Both the position numbers and the translations under genes were made by a program. The notes beneath the pieces are model-generated. The model was not told the DNA's origin and ran no database searches. It was given only the letters and a program-made list of their open reading frames with translations. 12,292 nucleotides of DNA from an uncultured Prevotella sp. GTDB lineage: Bacteria > Bacteroidota > Bacteroidia > Bacteroidales > Bacteroidaceae. Position 1 is the first letter of the stretch; the number at the start of each line of letters is the position of its first letter. This document shows, one piece after another, positions 1 to 5,358 of the stretch. The stretch lies in contig UQTI01000079.1 of NCBI GenBank assembly GCA_900543975.1, positions 1-12,292 on the forward strand, given 5' to 3'.

Positions 1-11
1 CAAAATAAAAA

Positions 12-38
12 ATTGTCCCTATTGTCTCTATTGTCTTT
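12..38. repeat. Three 9-bp tandem units
   Basis: Three consecutive 9-mers, ATTGTCCCT, ATTGTCTCT and ATTGTCTTT, lie about 100 bp ahead of the first gene. They differ only in the last three bases. No match to the TAnnTTTG promoter element was seen in bases 1-133, so the promoter of the first gene is either unrecognised here or lies outside the window. Confidence 0.6.
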
Positions 39-133
39 AACCCCCACGCAAGCAAGCGGTGTTTTTGGCCTCCCACAAGAAGCATGAAAGAAGGAAAAGA
101 GTAAAAAAAATAACAATAAAAACGAGAAAAATT

Positions 134-838
134 ATGCAAAGCATCAGTATCATAACAAACCCCACCACCGAGAACCTCGTGGGACGAAGCCACTGGTGGG
201 GAGCACCCGACCTGCCCGAAGACGTGCCTTACCCCTATGTCATGGTAGACGACACGCAGGTGGTCATGGGCAACAACGGCATGCCGAAACGCGACATCCA
301 CGGCAACGTCATCATTGAACATGGCGAAGACTACCCCGAGCCGCTGACCTTTATCTGCCAGATAAGGATGGAGGACGTGGCGCCATTCGACAAAGAAGGA
401 CTGCTGCCCCGCAAGGGCATGCTCTATTTTTTCGCTGCCATCGACTATTTTCTTGGCGACAGTTCACCCATTGAGATTCCCTTGCACGGCCCCGTGGGCG
501 ACATGGTGCGCGTGATCTATGTAGAGGACGTGCCCGATGACGTGCAGCCTTATGACCTGCACTGGGAGGACACGGGCGAGAGCATATTCCGCCCTGCCGA
601 GGAGATAACCTTTTATGAAGGTGTGGAGACATCCGATACCCACGCCCTCCTCTCCATTCCTTACCAGGACGAGGTGAGCGACAGCTATCCCAGACATATC
701 GCCTTGCTGCAGGTCGAGGAGGACGACCGCTGGGGTCTCCACTTCTTCGACTGTGGCTCCCTCTACCTCCTCATACGCCCCGAGGACCTCAAGGCACGAC
801 GCTTTGACAACTTGCAGTGTGAGGTGTTTACCTATTGA
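134..838 (+). CDS. DUF1963 (YwqG-like) family protein
   Basis: Predicted soluble cytoplasmic protein of 234 aa, without signal peptide or membrane segment. The family has no established biochemical role, so none is given. Features resembling YwqG/DUF1963 are the opening block HWWGAPDLPEDVPYP (residues 20-34), LTFICQIRMEDVAPF (71-85), the GLLPRKGMLYFF block (89-100), and a C-terminal part with HIALLQVEED (188-197) followed by FFDCGSLYLLI (204-214). The protein is acidic overall. The reading frame is open upstream to an ATG at 59, but that extension translates an A-rich leader into a Lys/Arg-rich stretch, so the ATG at 134, directly before the conserved part, is preferred. Its downstream neighbour is unrelated and 509 bp away, so it is probably a single-gene unit. 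Family assignment is fairly confident; function is unknown. Confidence 0.75.
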   Translation: MQSISIITNPTTENLVGRSHWWGAPDLPEDVPYPYVMVDDTQVVMGNNGMPKRDIHGNVIIEHGEDYPEPLTFICQIRMEDVAPFDKEGLLPRKGMLYFFAAIDYFLGDSSPIEIPLHGPVGDMVRVIYVEDVPDDVQPYDLHWEDTGESIFRPAEEITFYEGVETSDTHALLSIPYQDEVSDSYPRHIALLQVEEDDRWGLHFFDCGSLYLLIRPEDLKARRFDNLQCEVFTY

Positions 839-1040
839 TTGGTTTTGCATGTATCTCAAGCAAGCGTTCAAAACAACGAGCGCGAATCGCGATGTGAATG
901 TTGATCTTTGCACCAAGCGAAAATGAATAAATATGCAAAAAACGGAGGGGAAATGAATAAATATCCAAAACAGCGGTTGTAAGCAAAAATAGGGGTTTTA
1001 CTTTCTGTTTTCAAAAATAAGGCGGTTTGAACTTATTGTT
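839..1040. other. Intergenic, mostly featureless
   Basis: No convincing gene. A small palindrome, CGCGAATCGCG, lies near 881-891. GATCTTTG at 903-910 is one base off a Bacteroidota -7 element and is followed by the block AAATGAATAAATAT, present at 921-934 and again at 951-964 (and a third time at 1204-1217). A 19-codon ORF (923-982) runs through the first two blocks but has no other support. Confidence 0.4.
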
Positions 1041-1074
1041 TTTGTTAACAACTCTTAAAATAGAGGTAGTTTTG
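1041..1074 (+). promoter_or_regulatory. Predicted promoter for the 1348-2022 gene
   Basis: TAGTTTTG at 1067-1074 fits the Bacteroidota -7 consensus TAnnTTTG exactly, and TTTG at 1041-1044 can serve as the -33 element with a 22-bp spacer, slightly long. Transcription would start near 1081, inside the 22-bp repeats, and give a leader of roughly 270 nt before the ATG at 1348. Confidence 0.5.
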
Positions 1075-1183
1075 TCAAAGGGCCTCTTTGAGGCTGTCAA
1101 AGGGCCTTAATGAGCTCGTCAAAGAGCCTCTTTGAGGACGTCAAATGGGCACTTTCAAATCGTAAGTTGGGCACTTTTAAAAC
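1074..1183. repeat. Five degenerate 22-bp tandem repeats
   Basis: Units begin at 1074, 1096, 1118, 1140 and 1162, exactly 22 bp apart. The first three open with GTCAAAG(G/A)GCCT and are close to each other; the fourth (GTCAAATGGGCACTTT) and fifth (GTAAGTTGGGCACTTT) form a diverged pair. Since 22 is not a multiple of 3, the repeat is not conserved as protein. The array starts at the predicted -7 element and would be transcribed as part of the leader of the downstream gene. Confidence 0.7.
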
Positions 1184-1205
1184 GCCACTAAAAAAGGGGG
1201 TCAAA

Positions 1206-1316
1206 ATGAATAAATATGCAGTTTTAGCGTTTGCTTTTTCGCTCGTCTTTGCAGCTTGTTTCGGCAACCACTGCAGCCGTGACGTTTCACCTCATGCCCC
1301 CGTTTGTTATCTTTAA
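1206..1316 (+). CDS. Possible small secreted or leader peptide (36 aa)
   Basis: ATG at 1206 opens a 36-codon ORF starting MNKYAVLAFAFSLVFAACF. It has a Lys followed by about 13 hydrophobic residues, ending in an Ala-Ala-Cys that resembles a signal peptide or lipobox. The rest (residues 18-36) has four Cys/Pro-rich turns but no recognisable domain. It ends 31 bp before the next gene's ATG and lies downstream of the predicted promoter, so it could be a leader peptide or the remains of an exported protein. The +1 frame is also open here, from 1231, and continues into the downstream gene. Evidence is weak; it may be non-coding leader. Confidence 0.25.
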   Translation: MNKYAVLAFAFSLVFAACFGNHCSRDVSPHAPVCYL

Positions 1317-1347
1317 AAACAGAGAAAAAATAAAAAACCAAGAAACA

Positions 1348-2022
1348 ATGAAATCGAAAGTTCGTAAAGAGTATGAGGCGGCCCTCGCCAAGGCAGAGGT
1401 GACGCCGTTTGAAGGCAAGGATGATGTTATTGACCTTTACACCGACGTGGTGTGTGGAGCGGTGCTTGTGGCAGAAGAGAACGCCAAGCAGGTCGGCGGT
1501 CCCACATGGCAGAACGCCGGGTTGTGTCGCACCTTGCTCAAGTATGGTCGCGAGTTGGAGAAGGTGACGGGCTACGGCAACGTCACCGACACCCTCTATT
1601 GGGCTGCCGAGCGCATGGAAGAATCGCTCTTTGGTCACCCGCGCCTGAGGTCAGAACTCATAAATTTTATCATCCATCTGCTGCACATCATTGAGTGTGA
1701 CACGGGTCACGACCTCAGCTCCACCGACCATTTCATGGAGAAGCTCGCCCGTGTGGACCGCAACATACAGTATGCCGACAGTGGAAAGCTCGACCTGATA
1801 GAGCAGGAGGGTCACATGAAGGACGACCCTGTGGAATGGACAGCACGGTTTGAGGAGGTCATCGACGATGCCCAGCGCGAGGCTCTCTCGCATCTCAAGG
1901 ACACACCGCGCTCCATGGGCTTCTGCCATGCCTACTGGAGTAGTCTCTCTGATGCGCTCTCTGACCGCGGCATCTACTGGCGCTCACCCGCCTTGATGAA
2001 TCCTCGCTGCATGTTTGATTGA
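1348..2022 (+). CDS. Hypothetical protein, 224 aa
   Basis: I do not recognise this protein. It is predicted soluble, largely helical and acidic, with no signal peptide. Visible blocks are a hydrophobic helix LINFIIHLLHIIECD (residues 104-118), a segment CGAVLVAEENAKQVGGPTW (36-54) and a C-terminal tail with GFCHAYW (191-197) and YWRSPALMNPRCMFD (210-224); the tail's aromatic/Pro-rich, motif-like character suggests conservation, but this is only an impression. The frame is open back to 1231, but the ATG at 1348 is preceded by an A-rich leader (agaaacaATG) typical of this phylum and starts the charged N-terminus MKSKVRKEYE, so it is chosen. It is probably transcribed alone from the promoter at 1041-1074, through the 22-bp repeats. 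Codon use and GC content look normal, and the length and frame leave no doubt that it is coding. Confidence 0.8.
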   Translation: MKSKVRKEYEAALAKAEVTPFEGKDDVIDLYTDVVCGAVLVAEENAKQVGGPTWQNAGLCRTLLKYGRELEKVTGYGNVTDTLYWAAERMEESLFGHPRLRSELINFIIHLLHIIECDTGHDLSSTDHFMEKLARVDRNIQYADSGKLDLIEQEGHMKDDPVEWTARFEEVIDDAQREALSHLKDTPRSMGFCHAYWSSLSDALSDRGIYWRSPALMNPRCMFD

Positions 2023-2024
2023 CA

Positions 2025-2046
2025 AGTTCTTGCTTAGGCAAGAACT
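2025..2046 (+). terminator. Strong hairpin just after the 224-aa gene
   Basis: AGTTCTTGC (2025-2033), loop TTAG, GCAAGAACT (2038-2046): a perfect 9-bp stem starting 3 bp after the stop codon. There is no T-tract after it, so it may act as a 3'-end stabiliser or a weak or factor-assisted terminator, not a classic intrinsic one. Confidence 0.45.
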
Positions 2047-2057
2047 CGTCAGCTACC

Positions 2058-2187
2058 ACCTTATTATATTATAGACGTTCCCTACACCTTATTATAGACG
2101 TTCCCTACACCTTATTATATTATAGGCGTTCCCAACATCTTATTATAGTCGTTCCCTACACCTTATTATATTATAGGCGTTCCCAAC
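2058..2187. repeat. Tandem array alternating 28- and 23-bp units
   Basis: Five units: 2058-2085 (28 bp), 2086-2108 (23), 2109-2136 (28), 2137-2159 (23), 2160-2187 (28). Long units have CTTATTATATTATAGRCG, and short ones lack five bases of the TATTA run. All end in GTTCCC(T/A)AC. The higher-order period is 51 bp. No ORF crosses it, and the rest of the gap up to the promoter at 2288 shows nothing further. Confidence 0.8.
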
Positions 2188-2287
2188 ATCGCCATTAAAT
2201 ACGCCGAAAGACTATGCAGTCAAACGTTTGCACAGCAATATTGCATGTTTTCGCATCTTTTTTTAATGAAGTGTGTGAGAAAGTTCA

Positions 2288-2295
2288 TATCTTTG
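2288..2295 (+). promoter_or_regulatory. Predicted promoter of the first C-poor RNA unit
   Basis: TATCTTTG fits TAnnTTTG. The -33 region is only a T-run (2258-2264) and is weak. The sequence that follows, GCAATGTCGAAAGGTAA, closely matches that after the second such promoter (GCATCGTCAAAAGGTTAA after 11792), which strengthens both calls. Confidence 0.5.
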
Positions 2296-2301
2296 CAATG
2301 T

Positions 2302-2586
2302 CGAAAGGTAAAAATTAAGTAAAGCGTAAAAGTTTAAGGTTTAGCTAATTAGAAAGCGTGATAATTAGTTTTTAAAGGTAATGATTTTATATTGATGATA
2401 TGATAATTGGGTAAATAATAGAAAGAATCGCAGTTAGGAAAGATAGGAATTTAGTTTAAATTGGTTTAGGTAAAGCAAATGGATTGTCAAAAGGATTACA
2501 GCATATATAGATTGATTTGCAGGGTGGTAAAACCACAAAGGATTGTGATGGGGGAGAGACGACGCGATTGTCGGTTCTCCCTTTTT
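2302..2586 (+). ncRNA. Putative non-coding RNA or orphan leader, C-depleted
   Basis: A predicted promoter (2288-2295) and an intrinsic terminator (2552-2586) delimit about 285 nt without a credible ORF. Between 2301 and 2460 I count six C in 160 bases, while G is common, so the RNA would be mostly A/G/U and poorly structured, with recurring TTTAGGT/TTAAGGT words. The 3' part has small hairpins, such as GTGGTAAAACCAC (2524-2536), and a block, GTGATGGGGGAGAGACGACGCGA, that resembles the 3' part of the unit at 11799-11992. Its function is unknown. It could be a small RNA, or the long 5' leader of a gene now lost. The family is not identified. Confidence 0.4.
2552..2586 (+). terminator. Intrinsic terminator of the first C-poor RNA unit
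   Basis: GGGAGA (2552-2557) pairs with TCTCCC (2576-2581), and CGAC (2560-2563) with GTCG (2570-2573), separated by a 2x2 internal loop with one possible G-U pair. The loop is GCGATT and TTTTT follows at 2582-2586. It is a good rho-independent terminator on the plus strand. Confidence 0.7.
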
Positions 2587-2628
2587 CGTTTATACAGCTC
2601 GTTAATTTCTTAAAAGTTATTATAAGAT

Positions 2629-2687
2629 TATACCCTTTCGGGTGTAAATATAAGCTAATGTTCTTATGCTACACCCGAAAGGGTATA
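2629..2687 (-). promoter_or_regulatory. Second copy of the hip operator pair, downstream of hipT
   Basis: Arms TATACCCTTTCGGGTG (2629-2644) and CACCCGAAAGGGTATA (2672-2687) are identical to those at the hipB promoter and have the same 27-bp spacer. Only 16 of 27 spacer bases match. The minus-strand -7 box TATATTTG of the hipB copy reads TATATTTA here, so the promoter may be dead or weak while the arms are intact. No minus-strand gene follows it. It may be a relic of an older hip operon end, a decoy or looping site, or one half of a recombination pair. Confidence 0.6.
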
Positions 2688-2753
2688 TTTTTAGGCAATC
2701 ATTGTTAATCAATCATTGTTCTGTGTGTAAGCACAGTTATCGTTGAAAAAGTT

Positions 2754-3692
2754 TTATCTTAGCAGCACCATGTGCTTGATGACCAACCGTTTATATTGTT
2801 TCTTGAAATCGTCGGGAAGAAACGATTGGTCAATGAGGTCAAGCCATTTGATGAGTGCTTTGCGAAACTTCTTCGCAATGTTTTCAACAACCTTTTCGCT
2901 TATGCCAGAGCCGAGGATGGCTTTCTCAAAGTCGCGACGCACGATGCGGCTCTTTTTGCCGTTGAGCGTCAACGCCAACTCTTCCTTGTCTTCAGGCATG
3001 ACGATGGCTGTTGACAGCAGGTCGTAGGCAGGGGTGAGACAGTGGCCGAGGGAGGTGCTATAGAGCGAGAAGTTTTTAAGGTGCATGTCGGCATTGCCCG
3101 TGATCCACGAGAAGATCACCACCTCCCAGAAGTTGACAAGGTCCAGTTGTGGCATGGCCGAATATTTTTTTATCAGCTTTGCCACCTGTTCGTAAGAGCC
3201 TTTATACTTATACTCGGTAAGGCGTTCCGACAGCTGGCACATGTCTTCCATGGCGATCTTCCGTCCGTCGGCTTCGCGGTCTATGCGGCGTGTGATGTAG
3301 CACAGCTCGCCGTCGGCAAAGCGTATGAGCGAGTGGGGCACAACAGCAATCTTTGCTGCCTCGGCCATGTGCATGGTGATGTCCTCTAGCTCTGGCAGCG
3401 AGCGGTAGACCTCGGTCTGGGGCTTGAGGATGAAGCGTCCCCACAGACCGACGATGGTGAAGCGCGAAGGCTCGTTTCGTCCGCCAGGGTTGATGTCAAG
3501 CGACAGCTTGGCTTGCACACCTGTGAGCGTGGTCTGTGCTCTTATGACCTGTTTGGCGAGGTCTGCAATCTCTGCCCGTGTGTATGGTAGCACAGGTGCT
3601 TCTTTCTTTCCAAAAAGTTTTCGGGTACAGGCAGGGTGAAAGTCGGTCTGTCCCGGTTTTAAGGGCTTATAGCAGTAGAGACATTTTTCCAT
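2754..3692 (-). CDS. hipT: HipT-like Ser/Thr kinase toxin (HipA core domain)
   Basis: HipA-family kinase of 312 aa that lacks the N-subdomain 1 of full-length HipA; that part is the separate upstream gene. Family members phosphorylate aminoacyl-tRNA synthetases (HipA: GltX; E. coli O127 HipT: TrpS) and so stop translation; the target here is unknown. Visible elements are a CxxC...HxxC knuckle (C4, C7, H19, C22), a glycine-rich ATP loop TTLTGVQAK (54-62), the ATP-binding lysine K90 in FILKP, the catalytic loop GNADMHLKNFS (199-209, with D202 and N207), and the metal-binding D224 in PAYDLLS. Autophosphorylation-site serines of O127 HipT are replaced by T55 and T57. The frame opens at 3737, but the ATG at 3692 directly precedes the Cys motif and avoids overlap with hipS, leaving a 13-bp gap. 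It is the last gene of the operon. Confidence 0.88.
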   Translation of the reverse strand: MEKCLYCYKPLKPGQTDFHPACTRKLFGKKEAPVLPYTRAEIADLAKQVIRAQTTLTGVQAKLSLDINPGGRNEPSRFTIVGLWGRFILKPQTEVYRSLPELEDITMHMAEAAKIAVVPHSLIRFADGELCYITRRIDREADGRKIAMEDMCQLSERLTEYKYKGSYEQVAKLIKKYSAMPQLDLVNFWEVVIFSWITGNADMHLKNFSLYSTSLGHCLTPAYDLLSTAIVMPEDKEELALTLNGKKSRIVRRDFEKAILGSGISEKVVENIAKKFRKALIKWLDLIDQSFLPDDFKKQYKRLVIKHMVLLR

Positions 3693-3705
3693 AGTTGTCG
3701 TTTTT

Positions 3706-4038
3706 TTAAGGGTTGTTGTCTTCTTCGTAAGGAACAACGCTCACCGCGCCGATGCAATCTTTGCAGCACGCCAACAATAGCGACATGCGGTCGCGCTGGT
3801 TTATCTTCCAGCTGCGTTCGGCTATGCCCAACAGCCATCCTTCAGGAATAAGACCGTCGAAGAAAGGAAACAGCACTTTGTCTTTATAAGGCTCCTCGCG
3901 CAGAGGCATGGTAAGGCTTATCGCTTCGGCACCCTCTTGCTCCATGTAAGCGGTGTCGTAGGCAAAGGTGAAGCCGTTCTCGTCTTCAGTCAGCAGGCCG
4001 GCATAGCGGTCATACATAAAAATCTTTGCTCTTTTCAT
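3706..4038 (-). CDS. hipS: HipS-like protein (HipA N-subdomain 1)
   Basis: A 110-aa protein equivalent to the N-terminal lobe of HipA. In the E. coli O127 HipBST system this small protein is the antitoxin that blocks the HipT active site, a role given to HipB in two-gene hipBA. Recognisable family sequence includes YAGLLTEDENGFTFAYD (12-28), ISLTMPLREEPY (40-51) and FPFFDGLIPEGWLLGIAER (57-75); the PEGW tryptophan (W68) corresponds to the residue family that contacts the kinase loop. The ATG at 4038 starts MKRAKIFMYD, 31 bp after hipB; the longer frame up to 4185 merely overlaps hipB and is rejected. It ends 13 bp before hipT. Function as antitoxin is inferred from gene order and homology. 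Confidence 0.82.
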   Translation of the reverse strand: MKRAKIFMYDRYAGLLTEDENGFTFAYDTAYMEQEGAEAISLTMPLREEPYKDKVLFPFFDGLIPEGWLLGIAERSWKINQRDRMSLLLACCKDCIGAVSVVPYEEDNNP

Positions 4039-4069
4039 CTTGTCAACAGACGTTAAGCGGGTTGTTGGT

Positions 4070-4282
4070 TTATTGGCGCAGCGAGGCGGCAGGCACCGCT
4101 CCCACCTCATGTCCGAACAAGGCCAGCACCTGGTTGATCTTGTCCATGCGCAAGGTCTGCTTGCCTTGCTCAAGCTCGCGCACAAACCGCAGTCCGACGC
4201 CCGATTTCTCTGCCAAATCGGTTTGCGTCAGGTTGAGCTGCTTGCGGCGCTCTTTAACAAAAGAAGATAAAGACATGTCCAT
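4070..4282 (-). CDS. hipB: HipB-like HTH antitoxin/repressor
   Basis: A short (70 aa) helix-turn-helix protein of the Xre/HTH_3 type. The motif spans LNLTQTDLAEKSGVGLRFVR (residues 16-35), followed by ELEQGKQTLRMDKINQVLALFG, the usual third to fifth helices. As first gene of the hip operon it should bind the palindromic arms around its own promoter and repress the operon, helped by HipS-HipT. The ATG at 4282 is chosen because it lies about 50 bp beyond the promoter. The frame runs on upstream to 4465 through the promoter and operator and through repeats encoding MQERGEK, which cannot be translated from this promoter. It has almost no C-terminal tail beyond the HTH, so the Lon-sensitive tail known for E. 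coli HipB is not evident. ATG codons 1 and 3 are both possible starts. Confidence 0.85.
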   Translation of the reverse strand: MDMSLSSFVKERRKQLNLTQTDLAEKSGVGLRFVRELEQGKQTLRMDKINQVLALFGHEVGAVPAASLRQ

Positions 4283-4320
4283 AGCTGTAAACTTTTTTAA
4301 AGGTAGACGTTTAAAATAAT

Positions 4321-4379
4321 TATACCCTTTCGGGTGCAAATATAAGAAAAATAATTTATATTGCACCCGAAAGGGTATA
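4321..4379 (-). promoter_or_regulatory. hipBST operator pair and promoter
   Basis: TATACCCTTTCGGGTG (4321-4336) and its exact inverse (4364-4379) are separated by 27 bp; each arm also has its own dyad, ACCC-N4-GGGT. The minus-strand -7 box TATATTTG (4344-4337) lies between and abuts the gene-proximal arm, so repressor bound to the arms would cover the core promoter. Arm starts are 43 bp apart, about four helical turns, which would place two bound dimers on the same DNA face. This fits autoregulation of a toxin-antitoxin operon; the binding protein is inferred to be HipB. Confidence 0.75.
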
Positions 4380-4411
4380 TTTTTTTTTGTTTTTTGCTGC
4401 ACTTCTTCTTT

Positions 4412-4571
4412 TCTCTCCTGCATTTTTTCTCCTCTCTCCTGCATCTTCTCTCCTCTCTCCTGCATCTTCTCGTTTCTCTCTGTCTTCCATCTTTTCTTTT
4501 TATCCTGCCTTACCTCCTGTTTTTGCGCTCTTTTTCATTCATCTTCCGTTCTTTTTCATTCATCTTCCGTT
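4412..4571. repeat. Two sets of 21-bp tandem repeats in a pyrimidine tract
   Basis: Between the hip promoter and the next gene, about 4381-4610 is almost purely C/T on the plus strand. Set one is 4412-4432, 4433-4453 and 4454-4474, opening TCTCTCCTGCAT in each. Set two is 4530-4550 and 4551-4571, identical units CTTTTTCATTCATCTTCCG plus TT, then a partial third. Both have the same 21-bp period but different sequence. No gene is supported here. Confidence 0.7.
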
Positions 4572-4646
4572 CTCTTTCATGCCTTCCTCTTTTCTCTCTT
4601 GCCTTTACGCTGAACATGGCTGTTTGTGCAAAAACGCGCCGCTTTC

Positions 4647-4677
4647 TTGCAGATATCGGAAAAATGAAGTACCTTTG
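4647..4677 (+). promoter_or_regulatory. Predicted promoter of the FAH-porU operon
   Basis: TTG at 4647-4649 and TACCTTTG at 4670-4677 with a 20-bp gap match the Bacteroidota -33/-7 arrangement well. The start would be near 4684, giving a leader of about 34 nt, A-rich before the ATG at 4718. Confidence 0.7.
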
Positions 4678-4717
4678 TGAGCATCAGTGACATACAAACA
4701 AAAAGGAAAGAGAGAAA

Positions 4718-5335
4718 ATGAAGATATTTGCAGTTGGAATGAATTACGCTCAGCACAATAAAGAGCTGGACGGAACGTTATATAAACCAGAGACTCCCGT
4801 CATTTTTACCAAGGCCGACTCGGCGTTGCTGAAGGACCGCAAGCCCTTCTTCATACCTGACCACCTGGGACAGATCGACTATGAGGCAGAGCTTGTTGTG
4901 CGCATCTGCAAGCTGGGCAAGACCGTGCCTGAGCGCTTCGCACACAGATATTATGATGCTGTGACCGTGGGCATCGACTTCACTGCCCGCGAGCTGCAGA
5001 AGAAGCTTCGCGAGGCAGGACAGCCTTGGGACCTGTGCAAGGGCTTCGATGGTGCTGCCGCGCTGGGCGAGTGGGTGAGCAAGGAGAAATTTCGTGATGT
5101 GCAAGCCATGCACTTCCATCTCGACATCAACGGCCAGACCGTGCAGGAGGGCCGCACCTCCGACATGATCTTCTCCATCGACCACATTGTGAGCTACATA
5201 TCACAGTTTTTCACCCTTAAGACAGGCGACATCATCTATACAGGCACACCCGTGGGCGTGGGACCCGTACACATTGACGACCACCTGGAGGGATGGGTTG
5301 AAGACCGCAAGGTGCTGGAGTTTAATTGTAAATAA
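4718..5335 (+). CDS. Fumarylacetoacetate hydrolase family protein
   Basis: A 205-aa enzyme of the FAH superfamily, close in size to the small YcgM/FAHD1 type that hydrolyse or decarboxylate acylpyruvates and oxaloacetate. The actual substrate cannot be told from sequence. The full fold is present. Metal ligands are E56 and E58 in DYEAELV (54-60) and D87 in VGIDFTARELQ (84-94). The catalytic-loop lysine is K109 in KGFDGAA, and the terminal TGTPVGVG block spans 175-182. No signal peptide, so cytoplasmic. It starts at the ATG 34 nt after a good promoter. The stop is 23 bp before porU, so the two are probably cotranscribed, although no functional link between a metabolic hydrolase and type IX secretion is known to me; the pairing may simply reflect conserved order. 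Confidence 0.88.
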   Translation: MKIFAVGMNYAQHNKELDGTLYKPETPVIFTKADSALLKDRKPFFIPDHLGQIDYEAELVVRICKLGKTVPERFAHRYYDAVTVGIDFTARELQKKLREAGQPWDLCKGFDGAAALGEWVSKEKFRDVQAMHFHLDINGQTVQEGRTSDMIFSIDHIVSYISQFFTLKTGDIIYTGTPVGVGPVHIDDHLEGWVEDRKVLEFNCK

Positions 5336-5358
5336 GCAGACAAGAAGAGAAAACGACA

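Noticed and set aside
2058..2187. Possible CRISPR array
   Set aside because: The units are contiguous and similar throughout, with no unique spacers of constant length and no cas genes nearby.
3706..4038. hipS plus hipT as one hipA gene broken by a frameshift
   Set aside because: hipS ends in its own stop, a 13-bp gap follows, and hipT has its own ATG and Cys-rich start, in the order hipB-hipS-hipT known for tripartite systems. A repairable single-base shift was not seen.
2629..4379. Transposon or insertion sequence carrying hip genes
   Set aside because: The flanking elements are direct, palindromic, include a promoter, and there is no transposase or evident target duplication.
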